Assembly: GCA_028023455.1 (NCBI GenBank)
Contig: JAQFVV010000570.1
Span: 241,136 to 305,135 of the forward strand
Reading direction: 5' to 3'
DNA from: Epiperipatus broadwayi
Taxonomy: Eukaryota; Onychophora; Udeonychophora; Euonychophora; Peripatidae
Length of the DNA: 64,000 nucleotides
Shown in pieces: positions 20,280 through 33,690 of the stretch. Position 1 is the first letter of the stretch, and every line of letters starts with the position of its first letter. The position numbers and the translations under genes were made by a program. The notes under the pieces are model-generated. The model ran no database searches and had not been told where the DNA came from. It saw only the letters and a list, made by a program, of their open reading frames with translations.

Positions 20280-20430
20280 TAAGCTTCATTCTTGTATGGG
20301 TTTTGAGTGGGCTATACTATACGTTCATCTACTGCAACAAGGGCTGGACCTGACTATGGCACAAGTTCATGACTTGATCATTGCTTGGTGTTCGAATCTC
20401 GGCATTTACGTTCTTGTGGGATGGCAGGAG
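20280..20430 (+). repeat. Possible tRNA-derived SINE head
   Basis: GTGTTCGAATCTCGGC near 20,388 resembles an RNA polymerase III B box, and TGGCACAAG about 30 bases upstream could be a diverged A box. The surrounding 250 bp (20,280-20,600) are GC-richer than their neighbours. No poly-A tail or target duplication was found, so this is weak. Confidence 0.3.
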
Positions 20431-20826
20431 AGGAGCTGGACGGATGCGCTAAAGTCAGCTTCTATTCCATGATCATTTTATCTGCAAGCGAATGCTTGAT
20501 TTGCATCTTTAAGTTGGAGAACGGATATTCAACAGGATATTATATGATATCAATCATCCTTTATTGGTTTAAAGATCCTAGGTTATCTGCAGGCTTCAAT
20601 GGCGTATTGTAGTTATGCTTCCATCAGAATCAACTGACTGGTTAACTGCTAGGTTATTTCCCTGATGTCCATTAATTTAGAATGACAGAATGAAAATTAT
20701 TATTTTTTTCTTATTAGAGTAAATCTTACGGCTTACAAGGTATTAGAATCAGCATAATTAAAACATTTGCATGACTTCGCGTGTTTCCGAATAGCATTAG
20801 CTTCCCAATAAGATTTGCAAACATGA

Positions 20827-20921
20827 ACTGCTCTCTTTGACAAGAAAAAGTTAGACTGCCTTCTTTGAAAAGCAAAGGTGAACTCCCTTCTTTGAAAATC
20901 AAAAGTCAACTGCCCTCTCGC
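20827..20921. repeat. Minisatellite, unit 27-28 bp, about 3.4 copies
   Basis: Units starting ACTGC(T/C).TCTTTGA at 20,827, 20,855, 20,882 and 20,909 (partial), each followed by an A/G-rich half. Confidence 0.75.
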
Positions 20922-20939
20922 AATTTCAGAACAGATATC

Positions 20940-22025
20940 CCACCTCCATACACAAAAATTAATTAAATCTCATTGAATTGTTTTTACTAATTGTTTTAAG
21001 AATTTGATTTCCAATTAACTTTTTTTTTCTTCTTACTTTTTTATATCTCCATTCAGATCACAATTAAGAAATGATACCATCTTTTTACTTTTGATTAATT
21101 ACATTATCAGAATCAAAGTTTTTTCTGTTTTAACAAAAAATTGTTTCACATAACTTGAATATTCCTCTCTCCACGCATTATTGCAAGTCTAATTAAACTC
21201 TTTTGTCCTGTTAAAATCATTTTAGCATGGACAGGAAGCCAGAATGCCTTTAGGCTTTTCTTAAATTTAAGACAAGGACTTGCTCAAATGCAACTGAAGA
21301 GAAAAATGACCATTAAAACCTCGATTTTGAAATTATTCTTAAATATTTTTAATTAACAGTAATATTTAAAATTTTCCTTTTTACATTTTGTAAACACTTA
21401 AAAAATATAAATAGAGAATAACAATTTGTTAAATAAACGCTGTTTCTTCAACAAACAAAAATATTTAAAATTATAAATACACTTTGGAGTTATCTTTTTC
21501 TTTAAAAAATAAAAATAAAAAACAAAAATTAAAATTGCAAATACATATTTCTAAGCCTTTAAACATTGGCTTTAATCATGTGTGTGTGTGTGTGAGTTTA
21601 TATTATCACCACAGTTCTCTCTCTCAATTTATAACAAATTTTAATTATATAAATAATATCCCCCCCCCCATTTAATGGCTTTTTATGTACTTTCGACCAT
21701 TAATTTATCTGACCTTATCTTGTGCTTGGCCACATCAAACATGCCTGGCACAATATATAAATAATAATAGATAGTACTTTGTAATCTTTGTATGAATATA
21801 GGGGTTGATAAAAAAAAATCTTAAACAAAGGAAGGAAATGCATAATCAATGCTATCAAATGATGGTTTTTTTTTTGGCTTGAAGTTTTGCTATAAAAGTG
21901 AAATGTAAGGATAATAATCTATTTTAACATATAATGAATCTTTCCATTTATAAAATTATTAAAGCTCATTTAAATTTACTTTTAAATAAATTTGTTACCA
22001 TTATATTAATATGACTATGAAAATA
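20940..22025. other. AT-rich spacer with short simple repeats
   Basis: Contains a (TG)n run near 21,581 and a 10-base C run at about 21,661-21,670. It may include the degraded left part of the hAT element that follows, but no left terminal repeat was found. Confidence 0.45.
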
Positions 22026-22027
22026 AA

Positions 22028-24172
22028 AAACAAAAATTGTCAAGCAGTAGAGAATTTCATAAATGGTGGACTGATGAGTGCGAAATGATTAACAAAGGCA
22101 CCAGGACAGTATATGATTTATGTTCTGGAACAGTTGCATTGAGAACATCATTGGTAAAATGGCATTATGAGACCAATCATAAATCGCTCTGTGAAAAAAA
22201 TTAAGATGAACAAAAAGAATATATTGCCCAAGCATTTAAAAATATAATATTTAATCAACATCTATAATGAAATTTATCGAAAATCATTTAAATATAACTG
22301 CTGCTAGTTTTTTTATTAGAAATGTAATTGCCATACATGGAAACCTTTTAATGATGGAGAATATATGAAAGAAGCAGGGATAAAATGTGCACCAGTTCTT
22401 TTTGAAGATTATGAAAACAAAGCAAAAATTATTCAGAGCATAAAAGATTTAAAAAAGAATCCTGCAAATGGCTAACAATATAACTTACCAACAAAAAAAG
22501 AGATATAAAATTTTCTAATTGAATTTTTCTCTAACCTTGATAAAAGTGCAGACATAAATGGATCAGCTTGTTTGGCTATTTTTATTCGCTATTGTGTTGG
22601 GAATAATATCAAAGATCAGTTTAGCTCATTAATAAAACAAAAGGAATAGATATTTGCAATGAAGTTTTAAATATACTCACTGAAAAAGAAATAGATGTTG
22701 CCAAAATTGTATCAATAACTACAGATGGTGCTTGAAGTATGACAGTTCATTTACCAACTGTATTAAACATTCAATTTTGGGTTTTCATTGGATTATGTAT
22801 CAGCAGATTTTATGCACAAAGTCCAGCTTTAAGCCACTGGATGATGTTATGAATGTTATGACTAAGTTAGTCAATTTTATATCTACACATTGAGTGAGAA
22901 AAACTCAGTATACAATGATTTACTTATGAACAACAGTGTCCAATGGTTAAACCGAAGAAAAGGACTTCAAAGATTCATTGAGTGTTTAGATGAAATTAGA
23001 CTGCAAAAATCATTGAAAACCATAATGAATTAATGGATGTTGAATGGCTTTCAAAATTAATGTTTTTTGCTGATATGTATTCACATCTAAATGAATTAAA
23101 TGTGAAACTGCAAGGTTATAATAAGACAATTGATGTCATGTTTGATTTGATCAAAGCATTTGAAGTTAAATTACAATTTTTCAACTGTAATGGTATTTCT
23201 TACATCTTCAAATATTTTTCAAATCTAAAAAGTTCTTGACTGATTTAGAGTCTCATGAGAAGCCAGATCAAGTAAAATTGAAGAAGGCTTTTGTGCTGAT
23301 ATTCAATCGATAATTGATGATTTTTTTTAAAGATTTACACAGTCCAGACAATTTTCAGAAACATCAAAATTTATTTATACCCAGATATATTATCAATGGA
23401 TAGTCTCAAGTTAGAAATTTTTGACTGGCTTAATTTGGAAGATATGGAAATGCAATCAGTTGACTTTCAATTCAGTTCTACATGGAAACAGAAATTTGTT
23501 GATTTGAGAAATGAGTTAGAAACAATGGAAAATGATCGATTATTGGACATATGTAAAAAGAATGCTGAAGAGGAACTATTGACTGCCTGGAATGCTATTC
23601 CTGAAACATTTAATTGTTTAAAAAAATTAGCGACGACTATATTATCAATTTTCTCCTCTACATATGCATGTGAATCATTGTTTTCAGAAAAAATTTAATT
23701 AAAGACAATTAGAGAAATAGAATGGCAGATGAATCTAGTTCAGCATGTACATTATTAAAAGTGGCAAAATATGAACAAGATGGTGATCTTTTTAGAAACA
23801 AAATATGAACAAGATGTAAAGCATTTGGAATTCAATGTACAGCATCAATTTAAATATTTATTTATGTTGATTTTATATGTTTATTTTCAAAATTTTGTTT
23901 TAATTACTACTATTTTTTTATGATTACATTTTATTCAACTTTCGCTCTTCTCTAAATAAATATCATTCACTTGTATTCAGCTTATTTGGAAATTTTGTTT
24001 GATTATTATTGCTATTATTATTATTATTATTTTGTTTTATAAACTTTTAAAAAACTGCAATAATTAAGTTGTTTATATTTTGATTTAATAATTATAAAGC
24101 ACGCAATCATTCAATAAATATTTTTTTGTAAATTTTTGTCACGAACACGTAAAAAAGTTCGCCACCATTGAC
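22028..24172 (+). mobile_element. hAT DNA-transposon relic
   Basis: A decayed transposase gene (next entry) is followed by about 300 bp of non-coding DNA and a plausible right end reading AAGTTCGCCACCATTGACC (about 24,154-24,172). hAT right ends commonly finish in such 'GCCACC..TG' sequences. The matching left end (CAATGGTGGCGAAC-type) was not found between 20,000 and 22,000, so the left side is truncated or too diverged. Confidence 0.65.
22040..23850 (+). pseudogene. hAT transposase relic (Charlie/Buster-like, related to the domain in GTF2IRD2/EPM2AIP1-type proteins)
   Basis: Blocks in order: a BED zinc-finger remnant (VKWHYETNHKSLCEK, about 22,150-22,195); NDGEYMKEAGIKCAPVLFED, with the reading frame open to about 22,440; LAIFIRYCVG-like near 22,575; RFIECLDEIR near 22,970; MDVEWLSKLMFFADMYSHLN from 23,033; and the C-terminal hAT dimerisation domain, with WLNLEDMEMQSVDF, WNAIPETFNCLKKLAT and SSTYACESLFSE (to about 23,692). 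The tail NRMADESSSACTLLK follows after a stop. A working enzyme cuts out and re-inserts the transposon and makes 8-bp duplications. Here there are many stops and frameshifts, so it is dead. Two longer open pieces remain (23,033-23,239 and 23,396-23,698). Confidence 0.85.
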
Positions 24173-25030
24173 CTATATTACTATTTTATTTTACTGCTAG
24201 ATATGCCATCTATAAAAAATATGTGTAGACAAACCAGCATTTATAGTTATGTGTATAATGTTCCTAAACATAAAATAACAAACAAAAGAACTGGAGTAGG
24301 AAAAATGCTCAAATTGACATTTCTTTATCAAAAAAAAACCAGTTTTTCATTTAAAACCAATAATAAAAAAACACTTCCATTGATTTTTTTTTTTTTTTTT
24401 ACAGACTATAGTAATGTCTAAAAAATAATAATTAATAATTGAAATATTTTTAGTCCATTATTGTTTAAAAATAAAACTTAATTTGAAATGTGTGTATTTA
24501 TTCTTTATTTAAATAGTATATATACGCACATACATTGTATTATATTTATACAAATTTAGAAGTGTTTTTTATTTTTTATTTTTATCAAACACTTATTCAA
24601 AACAACTATTTCAAGTTGATTATGAAAATAGGAGTATCAAATATTGTATAAATGAATCAAAAACTACAGTCACCATAAACATGAAAGTATTTTCAAAATT
24701 GATACTAAAATTATTTTAAGTTTGGAAAAATACAAGATAATTTAAACAAAGAGCTTTGCTACTTGCTCAACAAGCTTTGTGATAAATGCTAACCAAGAGA
24801 AAGCATTTAAAATATTTCTATCAGAAACAACACCCAATCCCTGACCAATGGTTTCATGCTTTGGCACTCCTCAGAGAGGCGCTAGGATAGTTTCAGATCC
24901 TAGATCTAAAAATGCCAACCCAAAGCCAATCTTTGTCTAAGAGTTAATCATTGAGTAGAAATTCTGAAATTTTCAGATAATTAAATGTCTTCAAACCTAG
25001 CTATCTAACTCAAATAACTAGATGGGGCAT
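24173..25030. other. AT-rich spacer, then a GC-richer unassigned segment (24,760-25,030)
   Basis: 24,840-24,910 contains CACCCAATCCCTGACC and CACTCCTCAGAGAGGCG blocks of balanced composition that are probably part of an old repeat joined to family D. No coding frame supported. Confidence 0.4.
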
Positions 25031-25033
25031 GAT

Positions 25034-25160
25034 TGCTGGTTTAGCATGAAATACCTATATTGGTGATTATTTATCTTTTCGACATATATGTGTTCAAGTG
25101 TATCAGTGATATGAGATAGAATGGTGAGTGGTGGGTCATGTGAAAGTCTGTGCTCATATA
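25034..25160. repeat. Repeat family D, copy 1
   Basis: Aligns with 47,004-47,130: GCTGGTT.AGCATGAAATAC, TATATTGG.GAT.ATTTATC, CACATATATGTG, and TATGAGATAGA.TGG blocks are shared. Non-coding. Confidence 0.7.
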
Positions 25161-25489
25161 TCCTTTATAATACATATATTGATATAGGTATATAATAAGC
25201 CTGTATTTCAGTTACAGATAGAATTTATATGTTAATAATTTATATATACCATTTATGTGATGATGCAATGAATGAATCTTGTTTATTGCATTGATGTTAT
25301 TTGCATTAAACCATGCCACTTTATTATTTTTTTTCCGATCATTGTGCTCAATGCAAACATCAAAATTGTTGCTAAACTTCATTTCATGTTTTTAAGCATT
25401 GTTTTTGACCAAGTTAGTCATATTCATAGGACTACTATAAGTTTACATAAATAGAATTTATAAGTTAATACTTTATATATACCATTTAC

Positions 25490-25990
25490 ATAAAATGTAA
25501 AATTATATGTTCATGTATATTTATATTCATGTACTTGTACTGTGTTTGTTATAGTTCTAAAGAAGATTGTTGGGACAATTGAAACCATCAATAGTGGGTT
25601 GTAATTATGTGAAGTACTGTAAAAGTATGGATTTGGCAATGCAGTAAGAAAGATAATCATCTTTATACTATCTTTTTCAAGTTGATGTCCTGTATCCAAT
25701 GAATGTAAATAAATAGGTGATATTATATCATATTTGTGTTGGGTTAATCTTGTATAAATTGAATTATTTGTTCACCTACATAATTACATCTAATACTGTT
25801 ATCTGGATATGATTTATACTCAATTTTATATACTCCACTTATACAATTTTCTACATATTTATTGTCTAATATATTAAATATATTCTTTCTTTTTTTTATT
25901 TATTAACTTAAATTTTATCACATTATTAAACTTTTTATTAATCTTGAAATTGTAAGCCAGGAGAAATAAATTCTATTATATTAAATTGCA
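25490..25990 (-). pseudogene. Possible antisense PLE GIY-YIG fragment
   Basis: On the minus strand near 25,845-25,770 a frame reads VYKIEYKSYPDNSIRCNYVG, resembling the 'VYKI.C..C...YIG.T' nuclease signature of Penelope-like elements. The usual Cys pair is not preserved and the rest is unclear, so this is a weak call made partly because three better PLE fragments occur in the window. Confidence 0.35.
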
Positions 25991-28900
25991 TTGAAAAAGT
26001 GTTTATGTAAGTATGTATGGTATTTTATTCATGTATATAAATCAATGCAGAATAGGGTAACAAGTGGAAAGAAATTATAGTATTTTATTTTAATGTTATA
26101 TTATGCTCAGTAACTCTAAAAAAAGTCAAACACTAGATTTGTTTCATTAGTTTACCAATGTTTTAAGCACTTTTACAATAGTGTGAACGTGCAGAAGAGA
26201 CTGACATTAAATAATATTGATATTTGATATAATGAAATTTGTTAAGAATTAAATATTTTGGCACATATCTTTTTTAAAAATTATATGTTTTTTATTCATT
26301 ATGTTTTCCTTGAATTTGAAAAGTCAAGAAAAATCAAAAATAATAATTTATGGATATATTTGGATAATATTATGGATCATTTACGAGTTTTTAATTAGGT
26401 AATAAACTCCATGATGTTCCAAATTCAAGAAAAAGCTAATTAATAAAGCATGTAAAAATAATATTCTATTAAAAAGAAAAATAACATCAGCATACTGAAT
26501 ACACTATATTGGCATCTATAAAATATAATTGATAAATATAATTATTTATTATATGACTTGTCTAAAATACTACAGAATTACTGTAATTATTATGAATCAA
26601 TATTTTTTAATAAGTTTATTTTAAAATAAAGTACTATTAATAATATGCCATTTTTAATATAAATTACAATATTTAAATAAAAGTTATTCTGAATTCTTCA
26701 TTTATGTGTAAATGTTGTTAATTATCATAATGACATAGTACCAAATTGTTCCATTTAGCACAGTGATAGAGTATTTAATATGCAGTATATTTCAAGCAAT
26801 TGTCACATGACTAAGTAAAAAAGTAATCCTTTCATATTTAAATAAAAATATTTACAATTGGAATGTGTTTTTAATAATGGAGATTCAAAAATCTAAACAC
26901 TTTCATTTACATATAGATTTTATTAATTAACATCACATAGCATGGCATCTCGATTAATTCATCTTGGTACCCTGGGAAATCTGCACACTCATGTATGGCC
27001 CTATATGCCATTACACACAAAAACATCACTTTGCAGTTTGATTATTCTATATAATAAATGAAGGTCATGTTGAAATAAGATTAATAACTTATGAATTATA
27101 TTCTTTACTTCTGTAGCATAAACTATTTACTATAAAGGATAATTTTAATTTTTCATTGATACTTCATGTTACAAACCTCATATAAAAATCCTAATATTGT
27201 CAATATGTGATGTTGAAGATGAAGTTTGTTTGTACTAAAGCTATAAATGATGTGTAGGTTTAAATGATTATGTTCTTTTGAGTATTTTTTTTTGTTAGGA
27301 TGAATATAAAATATTTATTAGCAGTATTTCTGAAAGTATTTGATCATAGAAAGTTAATATGCCAAGGATCCAAGATAATCATTTATGCATTTTATTAATA
27401 AGTTACTATTTTTTATGCAACATATGATAAAAAGTTATATGAAGTTCCATACTAGGTCCTATAAAAATATTTACTAGATGTTTATTTTCTGGTCATTCAT
27501 TGCAAAAAATAAATAAAATTAAAAGCTTTAGATATTCACTGAAGGATTGCCAAAGGTTTCATTTCTTGTAATATTATGACAGCATTATCAAATTCAAAGA
27601 TTTTTTGGAGTTCTTTTGTGAATCCAACTTAAGAGCAATGAAACATTACCAGAGTAAAATAAAGGATACATACATTGTTTTGCATCTGAAACTCATAAGC
27701 TTTTTTACAAGAGGATATTGTTGACTGAATTTTAACTCTTTCATAGTTGGCTTTCTTGATAATGAAAATTAAGCATAAATTGTATTGAATATTAACATTA
27801 ATATTAAAAGTGACATTTTAATATATTAGAAAGGAAACAACATTAAAGTTTTGTCTTTTATACAAACTGAAACTTATAACCCTGATTTATATTGATATAC
27901 TTACAATTTTAGAATATGATGGAAAGTAATTTTGAAAAAATAAAAATCACATACATAATGAATGATGTTGGTCTGAAGTTATATGAATGATGAAACTATA
28001 GATAAGAATGTAATCTGAACATTACAAATATATGATAAAATATATATTATTTTAAAAGTAATCTTTTCAATATGAAAGTAAATATTACTGGCAAAAAAAA
28101 ATAATGATGAAAACAAAAACAGTTTTAAAATTAATTACTCAAACTAAATCTTTGGATGATAAGAAATTATTAAAAATTCAGATATAAGATCAGAACATTT
28201 TATTACTTCAAAGATGAAATAATTTTAACTATACTTCAGTATTATAGAGACAAAATTTCATTTTGTTATAAGAATATATTTAGTCCTAATATAAGTTTTA
28301 TTCAAGTTGAATTAAAAAGCAGACCAAATTTCAATAGTCATTAATCCTTTATAGCAAAGAAAATGAAAACTTGATGGAATAAAACAGAAATGGAATAAAA
28401 TTAATATTTAATTGGAAACTCTATAAAGAGGAATGATGATCCTGTATATAATTAGAATAGATCTTTAGTTAAAATCATTCCAAATAATAAAGCCAGATTA
28501 AAAACGAAAAGTAAAGAAATAAAAGCTAAAAATAAATAATCATTTTTTCTCTCTCAAGAAGAAGAAGAAATATATTTGTAAGAATCAGAATTTTGGAATT
28601 GATTGAAAAATAAGCTTTTCTCAGCTTAATATGTTTTCACTGGTTATTGTTTTGTAAATGATGTCTGTCTATTCTTTAAAATTAATTATCAGATTATTCT
28701 AATTTAATTATGTGTTGTGAATTCTTAAAGCCTTATAAAGATGCTTACAAACAGAAGACATCTGGCTATTTTTTTTTTGTATTTTTTGTTGTTGTTGTTA
28801 TTTTACAATTGCATCTAGCTCTATAAATATTTAAAAATAATTTTTTTTAATCGAGTGAAATGCAGAAGCAAAGATTAGAAGGCATACTAACCACTAAGCG

Positions 28901-29792
28901 AATTGAAGGAAAATTAGTTAACCAGGATCAGTATCAGATATCTACAATCTGATACTATAAATATTCATTGTTGCTGCTATTGAAAAAAGTTCTTTGTAAA
29001 ACTTTTACATTTCTACTGCTTCATAATTACCATCATCATATCAAATGTAAATTAAAGCTACATAAAATTGTTACTGATTTTACAAAATAATTATTTTATT
29101 TCATTTTAAAATAAAATACAAATAAATCCGTTTTTCCTTCCCCTTTTAAAATAAAAAAATGTATAAAACTGCATAATTTAAGAATTTTTTTTTAAATAAT
29201 TCAATTTCCTGTGTATTAATATTATATATAAAATCCTTTATTATATATGACATTATTATATATGATTAAATATTTAATATAATTATCTCAGAATGAACAA
29301 AATTATCAACAATGTGGGCATTGTTATCTTAATATATATAAACTGTATATAAGTATGATTTTTTAGCTTAAATTTTTATTATGATAAAGTAAAAGTATTT
29401 ATATATAACATTAACACATATATCTATATATTAAATTAAATATTTTCATGGAATTATTATGATGTAAACAATTAAAATTGAGGAATTATATTCTTGTAAA
29501 TAAAATCAGAAATAACTTTACATTTAATGTTGATAGAAAACCATCAATTACTAACTGATAGTCTTCAGGGGAAACACATTTTCTCTAGTAATCCTATTAT
29601 AGTTTTTTTATCCTGAGTTTTGTTAGAACAAAAAAGATCTTTTTTTTTCTAATTAAACTCAGAACGACAATGCTATAATTGGTTACTAGAAAAAAAACTA
29701 GTTTAATTTCAGGACTATCAATTAGAAATTGGTGGTTTCCTAACAACATTTGCATGGATATAATCCCTCAATTTTCATTATTTATATATATA
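25991..29792. other. Long AT-rich stretch without recognised genes
   Basis: About 3.8 kb with no convincing coding frame. Minor items are a 10-bp perfect hairpin at 28,930-28,956 (AGTATCAGAT, 7-base loop, ATCTGATACT) and, next to it, a segment whose reverse complement contains CGCTTAGTGGTTAGTATGCC (about 28,880-28,900), which resembles a tRNA A-box region and may be a SINE remnant. Confidence 0.45.
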
Positions 29793-30667
29793 CAAAAGAG
29801 GACCCCAAAATAATTGGAATCATTCTTGGGAGTGCATGCCTGCTGTAGAATATTCTTCTTCTGTTACATACTTCTTGCAGGAAGTCTTCTACATCAATCT
29901 TCCAAATAATATTGCCATGTGAAATTGTGATGCCATGTAGCTTTTTTTAAAAAAATTGCATTTACATATTTGGCAATTTAATAATGTTTGAAAAGTTCAA
30001 ACAATGTGAAATTCAGTTGTTGTTGTTTTTTTTTACAAAAAATGGCAGGGAAAAAACTTGTAATGTGTGAAACAGATTACAAGCAAGCTGATCATAGAAA
30101 ACACAAGTTTACGAGTAGTTTAACTGAAATGTTAAATTCACTACATCCCTAAAAAGCATGGCAAGTGAAGTCCAAAATCAAAAGAATGTTTTTTTTGATG
30201 CAAATAGCATTTCATCTGCAAGTTCTGAAACATTTAAGTAATGTGATAAAATGTAAATGTCTCACTTTGTGGCAAAGAGAGAAGTGCAAGCTTCACCCCG
30301 ACAAAGTGTCATCTTTCAAAGCCTTGAATGTGAAACACTTTTTAATTAAATTCAACATGACTCAGCTTATCTGTCAATCATATTCATTTGATCTCATTTT
30401 GTTTGATTTTTTTTTTATTCTTTCGAATAAAAAAATGCATCAAAATTTTTGTTTGTGGACTTAGAAGTAGTGAAAAAAAACCAATGTGGACATTAAAAGA
30501 CATTACTTTGCAAGTGTTTCCAGATTATTTTGAAAAATGAAAAACATGTTTAAACTAATTTGTTGCATTAAATGGACAGTAATTTGAAATATGGTAAATT
30601 TATAATACTTAAGAATAAATAAATATTTTTTTTATAAAATTTCAGTTATTTTTGGGTCCCCCTTACA
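29793..30667 (+). mobile_element. Mariner (Tc1/mariner) deletion derivative
   Basis: The left end contains GACCCCAAAATAATTGG; the reverse complement of the right end contains GACCCAAAAATAACTGA (14 of 17 identical at the same distance from the end). TA dinucleotides sit at 29,791-29,792 and 30,668-30,669, as expected for TA-targeting mariners. At 875 bp it is shorter than a typical 1.3-kb mariner, so much of the transposase is missing. Confidence 0.75.
30042..30600 (+). pseudogene. Mariner transposase relic, internally deleted
   Basis: Starts with MAGKKLVMCETDYKQADHRK at 30,042. Later, in the frame open at 30,165-30,464, LHPDKVSSFKALNVKHFL and YSFDLILFDFFFI align with the 'LHHDNAP.H.AL.VK.FL' and 'YSPDL.P.DFFLFP' segments that carry the second and third catalytic acids of mariner transposases. 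The usual His-Asp-Asn has become HPD-Lys and the conserved Pro residues are lost. Stops and missing middle domains make it inactive. Confidence 0.65.
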
Positions 30668-30669
30668 TA

Positions 30670-30884
30670 TCAAGCATAGCTTAATGTATATAAAATACAA
30701 ATGGAAGTAAATCACATTCAGTCATAAACTATGAATAAACAACATTCTTTATATCAACAAATGATAAAAATCATTCTATTCATTGTCATTTTCTGATATA
30801 TATGAATATTATTCATTCATATGTTATGGGGGGAGTGTGGTTTATTTTCATTTGGATTTCATATATATATATTCTCACCATCTT
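30670..30884. other. AT-rich spacer between mariner and RTE copy 2
   Basis: Nothing recognised; open frames here run into the RTE fragment and are shadows of it. Confidence 0.45.
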
Positions 30885-33540
30885 TGGAAGAACTGTCTAA
30901 TATTAAATGGGATATTATTGGACTTTGTGAAATTAGAAGAACAGATAAAGAGAGAATCGATTCAAAAAGAGACATGTGCTACACTATAAAGGCACAAACA
31001 TTAAACATACAAGTGGAGTAGAATTTATTATAAATAAAATCTGGAAGAACAACATAACATTATGGAAATGATGATTTATTAGACCGTGTATCAAGATTAA
31101 TTATTCAACTTAATGGTAAATACCAAATGTGAGCAATTTAGATTTATGTGCCAACAAGTTTTCATTGTGGTGAAGAAGTAGAGAATTTTTATATAGATTT
31201 ATAAAAAAATTTTGACCAGACCAAACATATTAAAATTGTCATAGAGGCTTTAATGCTAGAATTGGTAAACAACTAAAAGATTAAAATGCTGTAGGTATAT
31301 TTGGTTATGGTGATAGAAATGAGAGAGGACATAGACTTATGGAGTTTGCAGAAAAAAAAAACTTTACATTATGAATTCTTTTTTTTTTTTTTGAGAAAAA
31401 TGCTAAACATAAATGAGCATGGAAGCATCTTAATGACAGTACAGCAGAATTAGACTATATTTTGACTAACAGAAACAGTATTTAAAATTATTGTAATGTT
31501 CTTAAAAAATTCAACACAGACTGGGATCATTAGTTGAGATGTAAGATATGTGTTAGTCCAAAACTGAAAGACAAAAACTATTAAGAGAAACTATTCACAG
31601 TTAATATTCTTAATCTTCAGAAACATTTCAATGAATTTAAGTTAGAACTTGCAAATTATTTTCAAATATTAGCAAATGTTGAACATGATGCATATTTGAA
31701 TGAAATCAATAGGAACATAACTGATACACTTTTAAAAACTGCAACAAAGAAAAGTAGCAATTTACCAGTAAAATTTTTACTGAGACAAGAACATTTTTGA
31801 AGAAAAGAAGAAATAATGAAAATATATAAAAATGATACATTAAGAAGGATTGAATATCTAGAATTTTATAAAATGGTGCAAAAAAGAATTGATAGATATA
31901 AGCTGTAGAGGAGAATAAAAGTATTAAGAATGTAAAACAACATCTTGGTATTATTAGGAAACTTATTTCTGCAATAAGAAAAAAAGATGGAACTATTAGT
32001 AAAAAGAGAGATGATATCATAAAATATGTAGAAGAGTTCTATCAAGAATTATATAGCAATAAAGAACAAGAAAAAGTACATCCTATAACTACTATATTTT
32101 CTGAATTGTCCAGGATTTTAAATGAGAAAAGCAATGATATCTATGAAAAAAGAAAAAATTCCAAGTAATAATGGAATTATAATCAATATCTTAAAAAAAG
32201 TAGAATCTTTTGGGGGGAAGGTTATACAACTATTGTATAAATGATAAAGATGTACCAGAAGATTAGAAGAATACAGTATTAATATTTAAAAAAAGTGATA
32301 AAGAAGATATTAGAAATTAGAGATCTATCAATTTTTTATTAGTTCTACACACTAAGATAATTACAACTTGTCTATAACAAAATTTGAATTTTAACCAATC
32401 AAAAGAACAAGCTGAATTTAAAAGTGGTTTTAATGCAATGAATCACATCCAAATATTGAGAGAAATTATAGAAAATACCAATGAATAAAAGTTCTCATTA
32501 TGCTTTGGATTTGTAGATTATGCAAAGGCATTTAATTCTATAAGCATTTCTTCAACGATTAAAGTATTGAACCATCAAGATATATGTACTGAATATTGTC
32601 ATATTCTGAAGAAAAATGAAACAGCATCAATTAGATTATATAATAATACCAGGAAGATTAATATTGAAAATAGTATATGACAGCATGACTCCATATCTCA
32701 AAAACATTTCACAGCAGTTTTCAAAAAGTATTGTGTGGATTAAAATGGGAAACTAAGGGAGTAAAAGTAAATGGAGATTATTTAAGTCTTCTAAATTTTG
32801 CAGATGTGTAATGGTTTTTGCAAATAATGCTTTAGAGCTTTAGGAAATGTTGCAAGAGTTATCAGAAAAAATTAAAAAAATAGGACTAAAGGTAAATGTT
32901 AAAAAAACTAGAGTAATGCTCAATGGATTTTTTCACAAGAAGATTGATAATAATAAGTTAGAAGAAATTAACAACTGTAAATACCTTGTTCAGATTATTA
33001 CTACTGATGGAAATATAATGGATGAAATTTAAACGTGGTTGGTGTACTTTTGATAGAAATAACTTAATATTAAAAGAACATATGCCTCCGAGTTTGAAAA
33101 AGAAAGATTTTTAATAAATGTGTTTTATCAGTTCTTACTTATATATCTGAGATTTGGATTCTTAACAGAAGAGCAGTACAGAGACTTCAAACTACTCAAT
33201 GAAGTATGGAGAGATGCATGTTAGGAGTAACAAGAAGAGATTAAAACTTAAATACATACGTGAAAGAACAAACAGGTATTACTGACATCACTGAAAGAAT
33301 TAAGAGACTGAAGTGGAGTTGGCTGGACATACTACTAGAAGAGATGGTAATAGGACAGTTGAAATCTTAAACTGGATTCCAATACATTATAAAAAATCTA
33401 GAAAGAGATCACACGTAAGATGGATTAAATAAGTAAGTTTGCTGGACTGATTCAGAGAAGAGAGACTAGGGATCAGACAAGATGGATTTAACTTCGGGAG
33501 ATCTTCATATTGCAGTAGATTAATAGTTAAAAATGATATA
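30885..33540 (+). pseudogene. RTE LINE copy 2, nearly complete but heavily decayed
   Basis: DNA aligns with the element at 8,768-11,600 from the IIGLCE(V/I)RR endonuclease motif (about 30,915) to the 3' end (TGATATATATA after the lost stop, about 33,530). The first ~85 bases of the coding region are missing. Recognisable pieces include ERGHRL (31,321), TAELDYILTNR (31,441), KKDGTISKKRDDI (31,980), FVDYAKAFNSI with the core Asp context changed, LNFAD followed by a frameshift where FADD should be (about 32,795), and LNWIP near the end. Many stops and indels. It is useful because it shows sense codons at three of the four stop positions of copy 1. Confidence 0.85.
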
Positions 33541-33555
33541 TATATAATTAAATTA

Positions 33556-33690
33556 TCGTGGACTTATATAGATGTAAATAATGAAATTATAATGAGAATT
33601 TTCCATGTATTTATCTAAATATATTTCCTAAAAATACATGGAAAATTTTCATTATAGTTTTAATATTTATATCTATTAAATCCATAAAAA
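33556..33690. repeat. Fold-back (MITE-like) palindrome, about 57-bp arms
   Basis: Left arm (33,556-33,612) and right arm (about 33,630-33,690) are near-perfect inverted copies centred on AATTTTCCATGTATTT, with a loop of about 17 bases. A third partial copy of one arm (ATACATGGAAAATTTCTAT) occurs at about 33,957. Confidence 0.7.

Noticed and set aside
24361-24407. Possible CRISPR-like or other regularly spaced array in the many A/T tracts
   Set aside because: No regularly spaced identical repeats with unique spacers; the tracts are simple low-complexity DNA of a eukaryote.
28878-28956. Functional tRNA gene suggested by an A-box-like sequence on the minus strand
   Set aside because: No B box and no cloverleaf; at most a SINE remnant beside a small hairpin.
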